A stretch of DNA of 25,321 nt from Bdellovibrionales bacterium (lineage in GTDB: Bacteria; Bdellovibrionota_G; JALEGL01; JAGRAY01): the NCBI GenBank assembly GCA_020434375.1, contig JAGRAY010000006.1:1-25321 (forward strand). Reading direction: 5' to 3'. Made by a program: the position numbers and the translations under genes. The notes beneath the pieces are model-generated. The model searched no databases. It was given only the letters and a program-made list of their open reading frames with translations, and was not told the origin of the DNA. This document shows, piece by piece, positions 16,801-24,087 of the stretch. Each line of letters begins with the position of its first letter. The stretch's first letter is position 1.

Positions 16801-19479
16801 CGGGCTACTAACCTATTAAAACCCAACGCACTTTGGAGGCAGGCAAATCGAGAGAATATTGATCAACTTCGAAAAGCTGACCTTCTTGCCAGCAAATGGC
16901 TTTTTGAACTTGCGAAACAGTACGAATCGAATCAGGCAGATCAAAATCTGTCTATTGAAACTTATCAGCAATTGATCGATCAATATCCAAACTCTATATT
17001 GGCCTACGAGGCTCAATATAGACTCGCTGAAATGGCTTTTGAAAACGGTGACTATGAAAAAGCGGCGTTAGCTTTTGATTTAACAGTTCGCAATGGTAGC
17101 TTCTCTAGTCATTTAGAAGAAGCGCTATACAACATTGTCGCTACTCGTAGTGCTGAAATAGAACATTCTGAAACCCTAAAACAAAACAATAGCCAGCGCG
17201 CTCAAATATCAGAGGGAGTCCTCGATAATTTTGCTTATAGTGTTGACAATCTTATTACTCGAGCTCCAGGTCACGAGAAGGCTCCAGAAGCTCTTTATCG
17301 CTCTGCAAGACTTTATCAGCAAAGTGGTTTCTACGGAAAATCTAGAACACAATACACGAAGCTGGTTGAAACCTTTCCCAGCAGCCAATGGAATGAACCC
17401 AGCCAACTTGCGCTCGTACAACTTCATATTGACAGTGACGAATTAGACTTGGCTCGCAAACAGGCGCAAAGTGTTTTACAAAGCAACTCGACGTTGACCA
17501 CTGAAACAAAAACAAAACTAAAGGAATTAGAAAAAAATTCATTGTTTTTACTCGCCACAAAAAACGAGTCTCTTGGAGAATTCAAACAAAGCCAGGAGAT
17601 GTTCCTGGAATTTCAAAATCGTTATCCCGAGTCAGAGTTAGCTTCTAAGGCACTGTATAACGCTATCATCATGTCTCGTAAGTTGAGCGATCAACAAACA
17701 GAAGAGCAAGGACTAGATATTTTATTGTCAAAATACAAGACATCGCAAGAAGCGAGAACTGCATATTTAGATCGGGCCTCGTTCTATATTTCAATATATG
17801 AGATAGACAAGGCAATTGAAGCTTATAACAATGCACTCAACTCTGGGTCATTAAAATCTGAACAACAGATGGATATTTTTTCTTTGTTAGCAAAACTAAT
17901 TCCCCTATCCCCAACCTTATCTGAACCTACCAAGCAATTAAAACAACTGTCTCTTAAAGCACCTCGCTCGGCTTTGCCAAACATTCTATTTTCTGAAGTT
18001 GAGTTAGACATAAAAAGTGGTGAATTAGCTCTGGCAAAATTGTCTCTTTCAAAGATATTGACTCTTCCTATTAGCAATAGCGAAAAATCCATGGCACTTG
18101 CTCAGCTGGCCAGTATTTCATGGAAAATGAGCCAATCAACACAGGCAAGCCAACAACTTGCTATGGCCGAGGCCCTCTACAAAAAGCTACCAAAGAATAG
18201 AAAAGTTGACGTCCTCCATAGACTTGCCGAAGCCTACTTTGAAAATATCCATCAACAACAAAACATATTTTCATCCTTGAAACTAAGTGCTAGAAATCCA
18301 GATACTCTGGGTCGCAGCTTTCAAAAGAAAGCGAAGCACCTAGATACCCTGGAAAAAACAGTATTTAAGCTATTGAAGTACCCCTCACCTATTTTCCAGA
18401 TGAAGGGTCTTGACCTGCTAAGTAAAAGCTATAAAAGTTTTGCAAGTGAATTACTATCTTTAAAACTGCCTAGCTCAGTGGGAGAGAAAGAAAGAAGCGA
18501 CTTTAGCCTGTCTATGAAATCCATGGCGGATCCTCTCTTTGAAAAATCCACGCAAACACTTGCCAAAATTAGCGAAATAACCAAAGAAACTTCATTGTCA
18601 GCAAAGTCGTTTGAGATCCAATGGCCTGATGTCTATTTGCCTTCCTTACCACCGCTACTAGCTTATCAAGCTGAAAGCTTGGGTGCTCCCAACAAACAAA
18701 CTGCTGATTTTTTTAATAGAGGAATTGAGGCTTTGAAAGTTCCTTGGTCTCTGAGCCATAGACAAACTGCTTTAAACGCTTTTAATAGTGCTTTATTGCT
18801 TTCGCCCAACAGTTTGTCTGCAGTATACAATCGAGCAATTGTATACCTATTAAATAATAAGCTAGATGATTTTAATCGTGATTCAGAAGCTCTGACTTCT
18901 AAAATATCTGAACAGACTCTCATCATGTTGGCTATTTTGAGATCGTATCTGAAGAAAGATTATGAACATGCATTGAGACTTTCTCGCAAGGTAAATAGCA
19001 GTTCAACCTTTGTAGCCTTTACTCGTCACATAGAAATTCTTTCACTGATAATGCTTAAACGGGAAACAAATGCCTTAGAGGTCACAAAGTCTTTGATCAG
19101 AAATCAAAGCAACGATCCATTCACTCATAGACTACTGGCAGAGATATATCGAAGACTGGGTCACTTCGATCTAGCAAGATTTATTCTAAATGATGCGAGG
19201 CAAAAATTTCCGGATAATCTCAATATCCTTAGTGACTATGCTATTTTACTAGAGTCACCGGATCAAAAAGTTCTTCAGCCAGGCCTTCTTGAGGAATCAA
19301 AATCAAATGGACATCCAGAGAATTTAGCTCGACTTGCTTTGCTATATGCCGAAGTTGGCGATGCCAACAAAGGAAATTCGACGATGAAAATGGCCATTGA
19401 AAATGGTGGCAATTTTCATCCGACGATCATGCTCATTGAGCAATATTTAGAAAAATTAGCCAAGGCTCAAAAGCAATGA
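13900..19479 (+). CDS. Giant exported TPR/coiled-coil protein (Glt/Agm-like)
   Basis: A protein of 1859 residues. The start is ATG 13900, which begins a clean signal peptide (MRLLSLTILVFSFPVLG, 1-17); a TTG at 13882 would bury it. TPR-like helix pairs occur in the N-terminal third (about residues 105-270), in the middle (about 700-860, with units such as QGDLEKAYDTFLEIDSLYPN and IGKYDEAIGSFSELL), again around 950-1330 (ENGDYEKAALAFD, FGKSRTQY-like repeats), and at the C-terminus (about 1600-1855). Between about 408 and 615 lies a long Gln/Leu-rich, probably coiled-coil region. No catalytic motif and no membrane segment other than the signal peptide were seen, so it is a periplasmic or outer-membrane-associated scaffold. 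Large TPR proteins (AgmU/GltD, AgmK) are parts of the myxococcal gliding machine; this one has that profile, but orthology is not shown. It overlaps the next gene by ATGA. Confidence 0.9.
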   Translation: MRLLSLTILVFSFPVLGFEDAGVELLKLNKFYASFKKHHDKQHAGSISTRQDFFVEFDFLPTDSLASKSLMEPFSSTNSFDEERLSLEEIKKKNSSGNINNLSPETLYKLGYRQFRMNVSPDVTKMLLEAIPPNENAPWYAKGQYILGVSALKQNKFQEAKHYFSKSNQTSQYDPELRKLSSAALARLAFHESDFERASDIYSTITKESRYDESILHELSWTHLKLNDVDLAYADLYLMFALFPESSELLHTARILSEIFARQSNLNEGSSVLERLSLRFDIESENTESAFRAFKDNEQELIFDLYPQIKYSPARAFLPPLAQNTLRRDATMKSLAKVFHDLEYEKITLEANSVLVREARDLWAQKPELSIDSYTILSWTNDIEAHVLGKSQESSKYVNLKSKRLDTTIHSILEDLDQQKETLSQIDTYLNDKWLLLSGERVAIAMLIKQNTRQMLKDISQLRNTAYSIKVKLDFKTLIDKFNHENIRSQQLSKYREKASLNPENNAILSRLDQIKKETFEWTTQKNLSLLRTLNQTILQIDSNLSQIAQTQRNLELKAKRLVANILPNIRNQITNNLNQYHWSIAELRYQMFKKFEAKIATLRRQNALHQLSFQMNTEPKEPQHVSHITGSTIDDPFFTSYLKASKEYIKDLHDQSEELLLDQEHLVTSFISNQESQWQIDKSVLREKAILAFKNYVRQASNDQKTPYALFRLAQLYLDRTRSDSPDKEQKLKLAVSALEQIKSKFPNYKHSDKSLYLLGSYYSQQGDLEKAYDTFLEIDSLYPNSTLIYDVRFRIGEHLFRKRRFENGLRYYRFVANGGSEQMKSKALYKIAWSQYLIGKYDEAIGSFSELLRLAHSTNAEIARIYSAYSDEASEYISFSLYRQKALDNPQRVLETVGVQDYTEGIFLKTAEIYMDRGDFRNSATIYDIILKNFPNSKYIPDILEKHIKFIETYSANKLVLDEKSRATNLLKPNALWRQANRENIDQLRKADLLASKWLFELAKQYESNQADQNLSIETYQQLIDQYPNSILAYEAQYRLAEMAFENGDYEKAALAFDLTVRNGSFSSHLEEALYNIVATRSAEIEHSETLKQNNSQRAQISEGVLDNFAYSVDNLITRAPGHEKAPEALYRSARLYQQSGFYGKSRTQYTKLVETFPSSQWNEPSQLALVQLHIDSDELDLARKQAQSVLQSNSTLTTETKTKLKELEKNSLFLLATKNESLGEFKQSQEMFLEFQNRYPESELASKALYNAIIMSRKLSDQQTEEQGLDILLSKYKTSQEARTAYLDRASFYISIYEIDKAIEAYNNALNSGSLKSEQQMDIFSLLAKLIPLSPTLSEPTKQLKQLSLKAPRSALPNILFSEVELDIKSGELALAKLSLSKILTLPISNSEKSMALAQLASISWKMSQSTQASQQLAMAEALYKKLPKNRKVDVLHRLAEAYFENIHQQQNIFSSLKLSARNPDTLGRSFQKKAKHLDTLEKTVFKLLKYPSPIFQMKGLDLLSKSYKSFASELLSLKLPSSVGEKERSDFSLSMKSMADPLFEKSTQTLAKISEITKETSLSAKSFEIQWPDVYLPSLPPLLAYQAESLGAPNKQTADFFNRGIEALKVPWSLSHRQTALNAFNSALLLSPNSLSAVYNRAIVYLLNNKLDDFNRDSEALTSKISEQTLIMLAILRSYLKKDYEHALRLSRKVNSSSTFVAFTRHIEILSLIMLKRETNALEVTKSLIRNQSNDPFTHRLLAEIYRRLGHFDLARFILNDARQKFPDNLNILSDYAILLESPDQKVLQPGLLEESKSNGHPENLARLALLYAEVGDANKGNSTMKMAIENGGNFHPTIMLIEQYLEKLAKAQKQ

Positions 19480-19751
19480 ATAGAATGCAACGCATACTTA
19501 TACTTGTTTGTCTTACTCATGCTTTGATCATTTTTGGCGCAGATTCTGACAAAGACTCCTCGTTGAAGATACCTTCTAAGGGCATGATCGAGTTGGACAC
19601 CATTAAAATTATAGGTAAGATTCAAGAACCAACATTATTATATATTTTGGATCAACCAGAATTGGATATTGATCCCTATGAAGGTGAGCATATTGATTTT
19701 ATTGAAAAGATATATGAATCCGTTCACCAAAAGCTACTTGTAAATGAGTGA
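19476..19751 (+). CDS. Small exported protein of the machine operon
   Basis: A 91-residue product starting inside the stop of the TPR gene (ATGA overlap). It has a signal peptide of about 21 residues (MNRMQRILILVCLTHALIIFG), then a short mature part with DTIKIIGKIQEPTLLYILDQPEL, written here as IxGxIQxPxxxYIL, and an acidic C-terminus. It contains no cysteine after the signal, so it is not a lipoprotein. I do not recognise a named family. The IQxP motif looks like a conserved module, not random sequence, and I recall similar segments near AgmX-type genes, unverified. The tight spacing (4-bp overlap before, 9 bp after) supports function with the TPR and AgmX/PglI-tail proteins. Confidence 0.75.
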   Translation: MNRMQRILILVCLTHALIIFGADSDKDSSLKIPSKGMIELDTIKIIGKIQEPTLLYILDQPELDIDPYEGEHIDFIEKIYESVHQKLLVNE

Positions 19752-19760
19752 TGATTATTC

Positions 19761-21050
19761 ATGACTAAACACAAATCTTTTTTAAGACTTCAAGTCCGAC
19801 TCGAAAAAATGGGTCAATATCCACAAGAATGGCATTTCGATGATCCAAAATCTGTTTCTTTTGGCTATCTTGTCGGAAATGATCTGTGGCTTCCAATTCC
19901 AGGACTTGACCCTCAATCGGAACTGATTGTAAGACGACGAGATCATATTTTTATTCGAATAGCCGACCACTTTGATGGTGCCATATCGCAAAGCGGAGAA
20001 GAAATACCTCTTGAGTCATGGAAAACAACTAAAAATCCAAGTAGACATAAGGGTGCCTACCTCTTCGACCTAATTCCTAAAACACAGCTCGTACTTTATT
20101 TTGCCGAATTCAAATTAATTTTGTGGATCAGTCGGCCACCTCTTTCAGAAAAAAAAAGGACCTTGGTAGAATCGTTCAAACGTATTGTCGAGATCTTACC
20201 CAAGTTTTTCATCGTCATGGTCTTACTTTCATCGATTATTCATTTGGTCATACTAGGCGTACTTTATAAATCACCCCCAATACATTCAGTAATTGCTCCC
20301 CAAATAACAAAAGACTTTCGAAGACTAAACATTAGCGTAGCGCTTCAAGAAAAACTCGATCAGGCGGCAGCGATGGGTATAAAGCTAAGCAATCGTCGTT
20401 CAAAGAAGCAAAAAAGACCTCTTGATCCTTCAGGCTTTATTAAGGCTGTTCAGGCACCTAAGGGAACAATGAAAAACTCATCATTTTCTTCTCTATTCAC
20501 AACGCAATCATTCTCAAATGATCTTAATAAAGCCCTAGAATCAAAAAGCTTTTCTGATGTTCTTAAGGCACAAATGAAAAAAATGAAAAGCACTCCAAAA
20601 GGACGCTCTTTAGGTGGAAGCAATTCGAGTGACTCTGAAATTCTCAAAGTAGAACTGGACGCTACAATAGATCAACCTGGCACAGATTTGAATCTACAGA
20701 AAGGTAAAGTAACTATTCCAAAAAGCACCTTGCCAATCCAAGGTAGCACTGGAACTTTAGACAGTCGTGCAATTAATGAAGTGGCCACAAATCGTCAAGG
20801 AGAACTTAATGCGTGTTATGAAGAAGCCTTGAATATGAATCCGTCACTGAAATCCGGAGGAAAACTTGTTTTACAATTTGATATTGGAGAAAACGGCGCG
20901 ACCCAGCACATTCAGATTACTGAATCAAATATTAGGGATCCTTCTCTTAACGCTTGTTTAGTCAAGAGCATATCTTCCTGGACTTTTCCAAAGCCAAAGG
21001 GTGGCACGGTACCTGTTCGATTACCATTAATATTTTCATCTTCTTCATAA
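19761..21050 (+). CDS. Inner-membrane linker with FHA-like head and AgmX/PglI C-terminal domain (GltG/GltJ-like)
   Basis: A 429-residue protein in three parts. Residues 1-145 have no signal peptide and are probably cytoplasmic; the stretch from about 33 to 125 (LVGNDLWLPIPG, RDHIFIRIADH) looks like a degenerate FHA fold. One membrane helix lies at about 149-169 (FFIVMVLLSSIIHLVILGVLY). A Lys/Ser-rich periplasmic linker of about 165 residues leads to a C-terminal domain at about 335-429. This has the AgmX/PglI signature: NACYEEAL, GGKLVLQFDIGENG, SLNACLVKSISSWTFPKPKGG and a final VPVRLPLIFS. That TonB-C-like domain is known in GltG/GltJ of the Myxococcus gliding motor, where it connects the cytoplasm and the AglRQS motor with the periplasm. 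It begins 9 bp after the small gene. It is the best single piece of evidence that this is an Agl/Glt-related machine. Confidence 0.9.
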   Translation: MTKHKSFLRLQVRLEKMGQYPQEWHFDDPKSVSFGYLVGNDLWLPIPGLDPQSELIVRRRDHIFIRIADHFDGAISQSGEEIPLESWKTTKNPSRHKGAYLFDLIPKTQLVLYFAEFKLILWISRPPLSEKKRTLVESFKRIVEILPKFFIVMVLLSSIIHLVILGVLYKSPPIHSVIAPQITKDFRRLNISVALQEKLDQAAAMGIKLSNRRSKKQKRPLDPSGFIKAVQAPKGTMKNSSFSSLFTTQSFSNDLNKALESKSFSDVLKAQMKKMKSTPKGRSLGGSNSSDSEILKVELDATIDQPGTDLNLQKGKVTIPKSTLPIQGSTGTLDSRAINEVATNRQGELNACYEEALNMNPSLKSGGKLVLQFDIGENGATQHIQITESNIRDPSLNACLVKSISSWTFPKPKGGTVPVRLPLIFSSSS

Positions 21051-21071
21051 ACTTCTATACAATATAAGATA

Positions 21072-21695
21072 ATGAAATATTTAAACAAAACTCAAAATGC
21101 TTTTTCTCTTGTTGAACTTATGACGGCGGTTACGATTATCAGCATTCTTGCTGCCATTGCAGCTCCTTTGTACAGCCGGTATATAAGAAGTGCACGAACA
21201 TCAGAGGCGATTGGAAACCTAGGCACTATTTCTATGTTTGAAGAAACTTATTTTTCAGAGAATTCGACCTATGTATCGGCGGCAGAGAATCCTGCGGGAA
21301 ACATTCCTGGGCCTTCAGATCAGGGTGGAAGAAAAAATTTCTCTTCATCGGTATCGGGATGGAATCTACTTGGAAGGGTTATCCCGGATGGAACTCCTCT
21401 TGTGTTTCAATATGAAATTCGTGCGGGCCAATTTGACTCAGCGGGAAACTCCGTAACTGGCGGAACGGGTAACCTTGTTGCCTACAATTCGACTAAATCT
21501 CCTGGAATTGGTTGCAGTCCAGCTCTTGCTGTATACAGTGCGGAAAATCTCAATATTCCAAACACAACGTCAAGCAATTGGTTTTACGCAACAGCTGTCG
21601 GAAATCAAAAAGCTAATGGTTCTCAAAACATCTGTTCGCTGTTTATCAAAGTCATTGATCGTGTAGATATCTTTAAGCAGAATCCTACGGAATAA
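21072..21695 (+). CDS. Type IV pilin-like prepilin
   Basis: A 207-residue protein with a class III signal: a short leader of 10 residues (MKYLNKTQNA), cleavage expected between A10 and F11, then FSLVELMTAVTIISILAAIA with the Glu-5 (E15) needed for assembly. The usual Gly at -1 is Ala, which prepilin peptidases can tolerate. The body is Gly/Ser/Asn-rich with two cysteines, C148 and C188, likely a C-terminal disulfide loop. It could be a major pilin, a minor pilin or a pseudopilin; sequence alone does not decide. It starts 21 bp after the AgmX/PglI-tail gene, apparently the last gene of that operon, and its last 11 bp overlap the convergent FHA-DUF4388 gene. No pilus assembly genes lie in the window. 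Confidence 0.9.
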   Translation: MKYLNKTQNAFSLVELMTAVTIISILAAIAAPLYSRYIRSARTSEAIGNLGTISMFEETYFSENSTYVSAAENPAGNIPGPSDQGGRKNFSSSVSGWNLLGRVIPDGTPLVFQYEIRAGQFDSAGNSVTGGTGNLVAYNSTKSPGIGCSPALAVYSAENLNIPNTTSSNWFYATAVGNQKANGSQNICSLFIKVIDRVDIFKQNPTE

Positions 21696-22791
21696 TTTCG
21701 ATATAATCTTTTTTAAGCAAGTAATAAACCATCTTGGCTGTTTCTAAGTCAGATTCAATACTTGCATCCAACACGGCTTGATAAAAGTGCTCATTTAAAA
21801 TTAATTGAAGCACGTCTAATACTTTAGGATGTAATCTGGACAGAGGCGCTTGTAGTTTTGGTTTAATTCTCAACTTGGCCGTTGGAGCTGGCATTTTGTT
21901 TCGAATTTTTTCCAGCTCATCGAACTGTTGAAAACCCTCCATGAGAAGATTTTCAACTTGATCATCAATAGGGTGCTCAATATCAGAAGGTCTAAAATTA
22001 TTTGGAAGCGGAAGAAGTTCAAAGTCACCCTTATTCCAAGTAAGCATTCTGTAAAGAGCTTTTCGGTGATAAACCTGTCCTGTTGTGGCACCTATGACTT
22101 TTCCGTCAAGAACAGTGATTTCGCCTTTGACAGTTGAACTGAGGATTAATGTACCACTCTTAGAATTCTGAGATAAATTTTGTAATAAATCTGCGACACT
22201 CATCGCAGACAAATCTCCAGACAAGGGTTTGGGACGCCGAATTTCTGGCTCAGAAACCATAACCTTTGGTACGGACAAGTCTGGTTGAGCATTTTGTTCT
22301 CGCGTCATAACACCAATATTAAAGTCCTCAGACACGGAAGGCTCTTTCGGAACCTCCATAACTCCCGAGGAACCTTCAAATTCTTCATCCAAATCAATCG
22401 ACTCATCTTCCTTAGTGCGAGGTTCAGAAAAACCAGGCGAATCCGAAGCAACAGAAGCATTTTGTGTTTCAATGATAATTTTCACGAGAGACGTACCAAC
22501 TTGAATTAGATCATCTTCCGAAAGAGGGTGACTACCCTTTACCTGTTTACGATTGAGCAATGTACCATTGGTGGATCCTAGATCTTCCAAAATCATTTCC
22601 GTATTGTGCACATGAATTTTGCAGTGCCGTCGCGATATTTTTTTCTCACTTAAAAAAATATCACATTCTTCACTTCGTCCAAAAACAAGCTCTCTAGGTG
22701 GATTGACTCGTATTTCTGATCCGGCGTTTTCACCTTCTAGAAATATTAACAACGCACTCTTAATTTCTTTTCCGTCCAGATTATTGCTCAC
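21685..22791 (-). CDS. FHA and DUF4388 (PATAN) domain protein
   Basis: A 368-residue cytoplasmic protein. The FHA domain (about 12-110) has the phosphothreonine-binding residues GRS (38-40), SRRH (53-56) and DLGSTNGT (70-77). An acidic, Pro/Ser-rich linker follows (about 112-190). Then comes a DUF4388/PATAN domain (about 192-265; GDLSAMSVADLLQNL, SGTLILSS, GEITVLDGKVIGA, GDFEL), a module common in delta-proteobacterial signalling proteins, and a helical C-terminus. It presumably reads a phosphorylation state and binds partner regulators. It is the last gene of an FHA operon, starting 11 bp inside the preceding FHA gene, so translation is coupled. Confidence 0.92.
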   Translation of the reverse strand: MSNNLDGKEIKSALLIFLEGENAGSEIRVNPPRELVFGRSEECDIFLSEKKISRRHCKIHVHNTEMILEDLGSTNGTLLNRKQVKGSHPLSEDDLIQVGTSLVKIIIETQNASVASDSPGFSEPRTKEDESIDLDEEFEGSSGVMEVPKEPSVSEDFNIGVMTREQNAQPDLSVPKVMVSEPEIRRPKPLSGDLSAMSVADLLQNLSQNSKSGTLILSSTVKGEITVLDGKVIGATTGQVYHRKALYRMLTWNKGDFELLPLPNNFRPSDIEHPIDDQVENLLMEGFQQFDELEKIRNKMPAPTAKLRIKPKLQAPLSRLHPKVLDVLQLILNEHFYQAVLDASIESDLETAKMVYYLLKKDYIEIIP

Positions 22792-23194
22792 CGACGTTAT
22801 CCGATGCTCTCTCTATTATAAATGTCAATTTCGTCGCCCCTACTTGTATGACATCGTGCGATTTTAATGCGATCTCGGCAATTCGTACATCGTTAACAAA
22901 CGTGCCATTTGTGGAGCCAAGGTCATTAATTAACACTTGTCCGCTATCTTGTACCTCAAAACACGCGTGAAGACGAGAAACATCAATGTCTTTCAAGGGG
23001 ATGCCCACGCCTCCCCTTCCAATGACCGTTTTTTTACTACTCAAGTAAAAATCCTTGCCTTGATCTTTGCCTTTCACGACAGACAACTTATAGCGATGGA
23101 CTGTGTTTTCATCAATACGGTGAAAACTGACCTCAGAAAGAGAATCAACGTTTTTTAATTCATCTGCAATGAGATCTTTAATATTTTTGCTCAT
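22781..23194 (-). CDS. Single-domain FHA protein
   Basis: A 137-residue protein with a helical N-terminal 35 residues and one FHA domain (about 36-130): GR (59-60), SRLH (73-76) and DLGSTNGTFVN (91-101). All key phosphothreonine-binding residues are kept, so it should bind phosphopeptides. It is the middle gene, 2 bp after the tandem-FHA gene and overlapping the FHA-DUF4388 gene by 11 bp. Its domain resembles the second FHA of the upstream gene (DVSR-H-A, GQV-L-DL-S-NGT-VN), which suggests duplication. No Ser/Thr kinase is in the window. Confidence 0.9.
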   Translation of the reverse strand: MSKNIKDLIADELKNVDSLSEVSFHRIDENTVHRYKLSVVKGKDQGKDFYLSSKKTVIGRGGVGIPLKDIDVSRLHACFEVQDSGQVLINDLGSTNGTFVNDVRIAEIALKSHDVIQVGATKLTFIIERASDNVGEQ

Positions 23195-23196
23195 CG

Positions 23197-23982
23197 CTAC
23201 GCTTTTGAGACTCCTTCGAATACAATGAGCGTATTACCCACCTGAATAATATCATTCGGAAAGATGACGCAATTGTCTATTCGACGTTTATTAACATAGG
23301 TTCCATTCGATGATGCTAAATCACGAAGCACAACCTGGCCACCTTCGACGAGCTCAATAATGGCATGTTTTCTAGACACATCGACGTCCTTTAAAACAAC
23401 GTCTGAGTTCACTCGTCCAATCGAAATGTTTGGTTTTTTTATACAAAAACTTTTACCCTGATCGTTTCCCAACGAAATTCTTAGATTAATGGTTTTTTCT
23501 TCCGGTTTAGTTGGTTTTGTTAAGGGATTTTGAATATCCGTGCGCTCGTCAGACTCGATAAATTCATTGTCAATCAGTGCAGATAAACCTCCTCCTTGAG
23601 CTAGAATATGAACAGCCTGTTTATTAATTAAATTTTTTGCCATTTCCTGATTTTTCTTCAGTCGAAATAGAGTTTTCCCAATTTTAATTTCATCACCGGG
23701 TGCAATAATCGCATGCTTGATTTGTTTGCTTCCCACAAAGGTTCCATTGCTGCTTCCAAGATCCATGATACTAAATTGATCGTTCGCATACTCAATCGCA
23801 GCATGGCTCGACGAAACGGAAGGATCTCGGACGATGATATCGGCATGTTTTCTTCCAAAAACGGTTTTCTGAAAAATAAGAGGGATGACTCGTCCACGCT
23901 CACTTCCCTCAACGAATTCAACCAGTACACCCAAATTCGTTGGAAGAAGTTTCTTTTTTGATCCTAAGGTTTGCTCGTTCAT
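23197..23982 (-). CDS. Tandem FHA protein
   Basis: A 261-residue cytoplasmic protein with two FHA domains. The first (about 17-110) has GR (43-44), SSSH (57-60) and DLGSSNGT (74-81). The second (about 165-257) has GR (189-190), SRKH (203-206) and DLASSNGT (221-228). The linker includes a short hydrophobic/Gly stretch and an acidic segment. Two intact sites would let it bridge two phosphorylated partners. It is the first gene of the operon. Its ATG is at 23982 with no visible Shine-Dalgarno, about 33 nt after the predicted transcription start. Confidence 0.9.
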   Translation of the reverse strand: MNEQTLGSKKKLLPTNLGVLVEFVEGSERGRVIPLIFQKTVFGRKHADIIVRDPSVSSSHAAIEYANDQFSIMDLGSSNGTFVGSKQIKHAIIAPGDEIKIGKTLFRLKKNQEMAKNLINKQAVHILAQGGGLSALIDNEFIESDERTDIQNPLTKPTKPEEKTINLRISLGNDQGKSFCIKKPNISIGRVNSDVVLKDVDVSRKHAIIELVEGGQVVLRDLASSNGTYVNKRRIDNCVIFPNDIIQVGNTLIVFEGVSKA

Positions 23983-24021
23983 ATTTATAAAATTTTTGAA
24001 ATAATTTCAGTTAGTTATTTA

Positions 24022-24051
24022 ATTCTACCACTTTGGGTTTTTAAGTGTCAA
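24022..24051 (-). promoter_or_regulatory. Sigma70-like promoter of the FHA operon
   Basis: On the minus strand a consensus TTGACA (24051-24046), an 18-bp spacer and TAGAAT (24027-24022) predict a start near 24015 and a leader of about 33 nt before the ATG at 23982. This is the best -35 match in the window. Confidence 0.55.
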
Positions 24052-24058
24052 AGAGGCA

Positions 24059-24087
24059 TTGACGAAGTGCCTTGGCAATTATATACA
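24059..24087 (+). promoter_or_regulatory. Sigma70-like promoter of bamD
   Basis: TTGACG (24059-24064), an exact 17-bp spacer and TATACA (24082-24087) predict a start near 24094, three bases before the bamD GTG. Its -35 is 7 bp from the -35 of the divergent FHA promoter. The AGGA Shine-Dalgarno (24087-24090) would lie outside such a transcript. An alternative further upstream is TTGAAA 23996-24001 / TTTAAT 24018-24023 (16-bp spacer). Confidence 0.45.
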
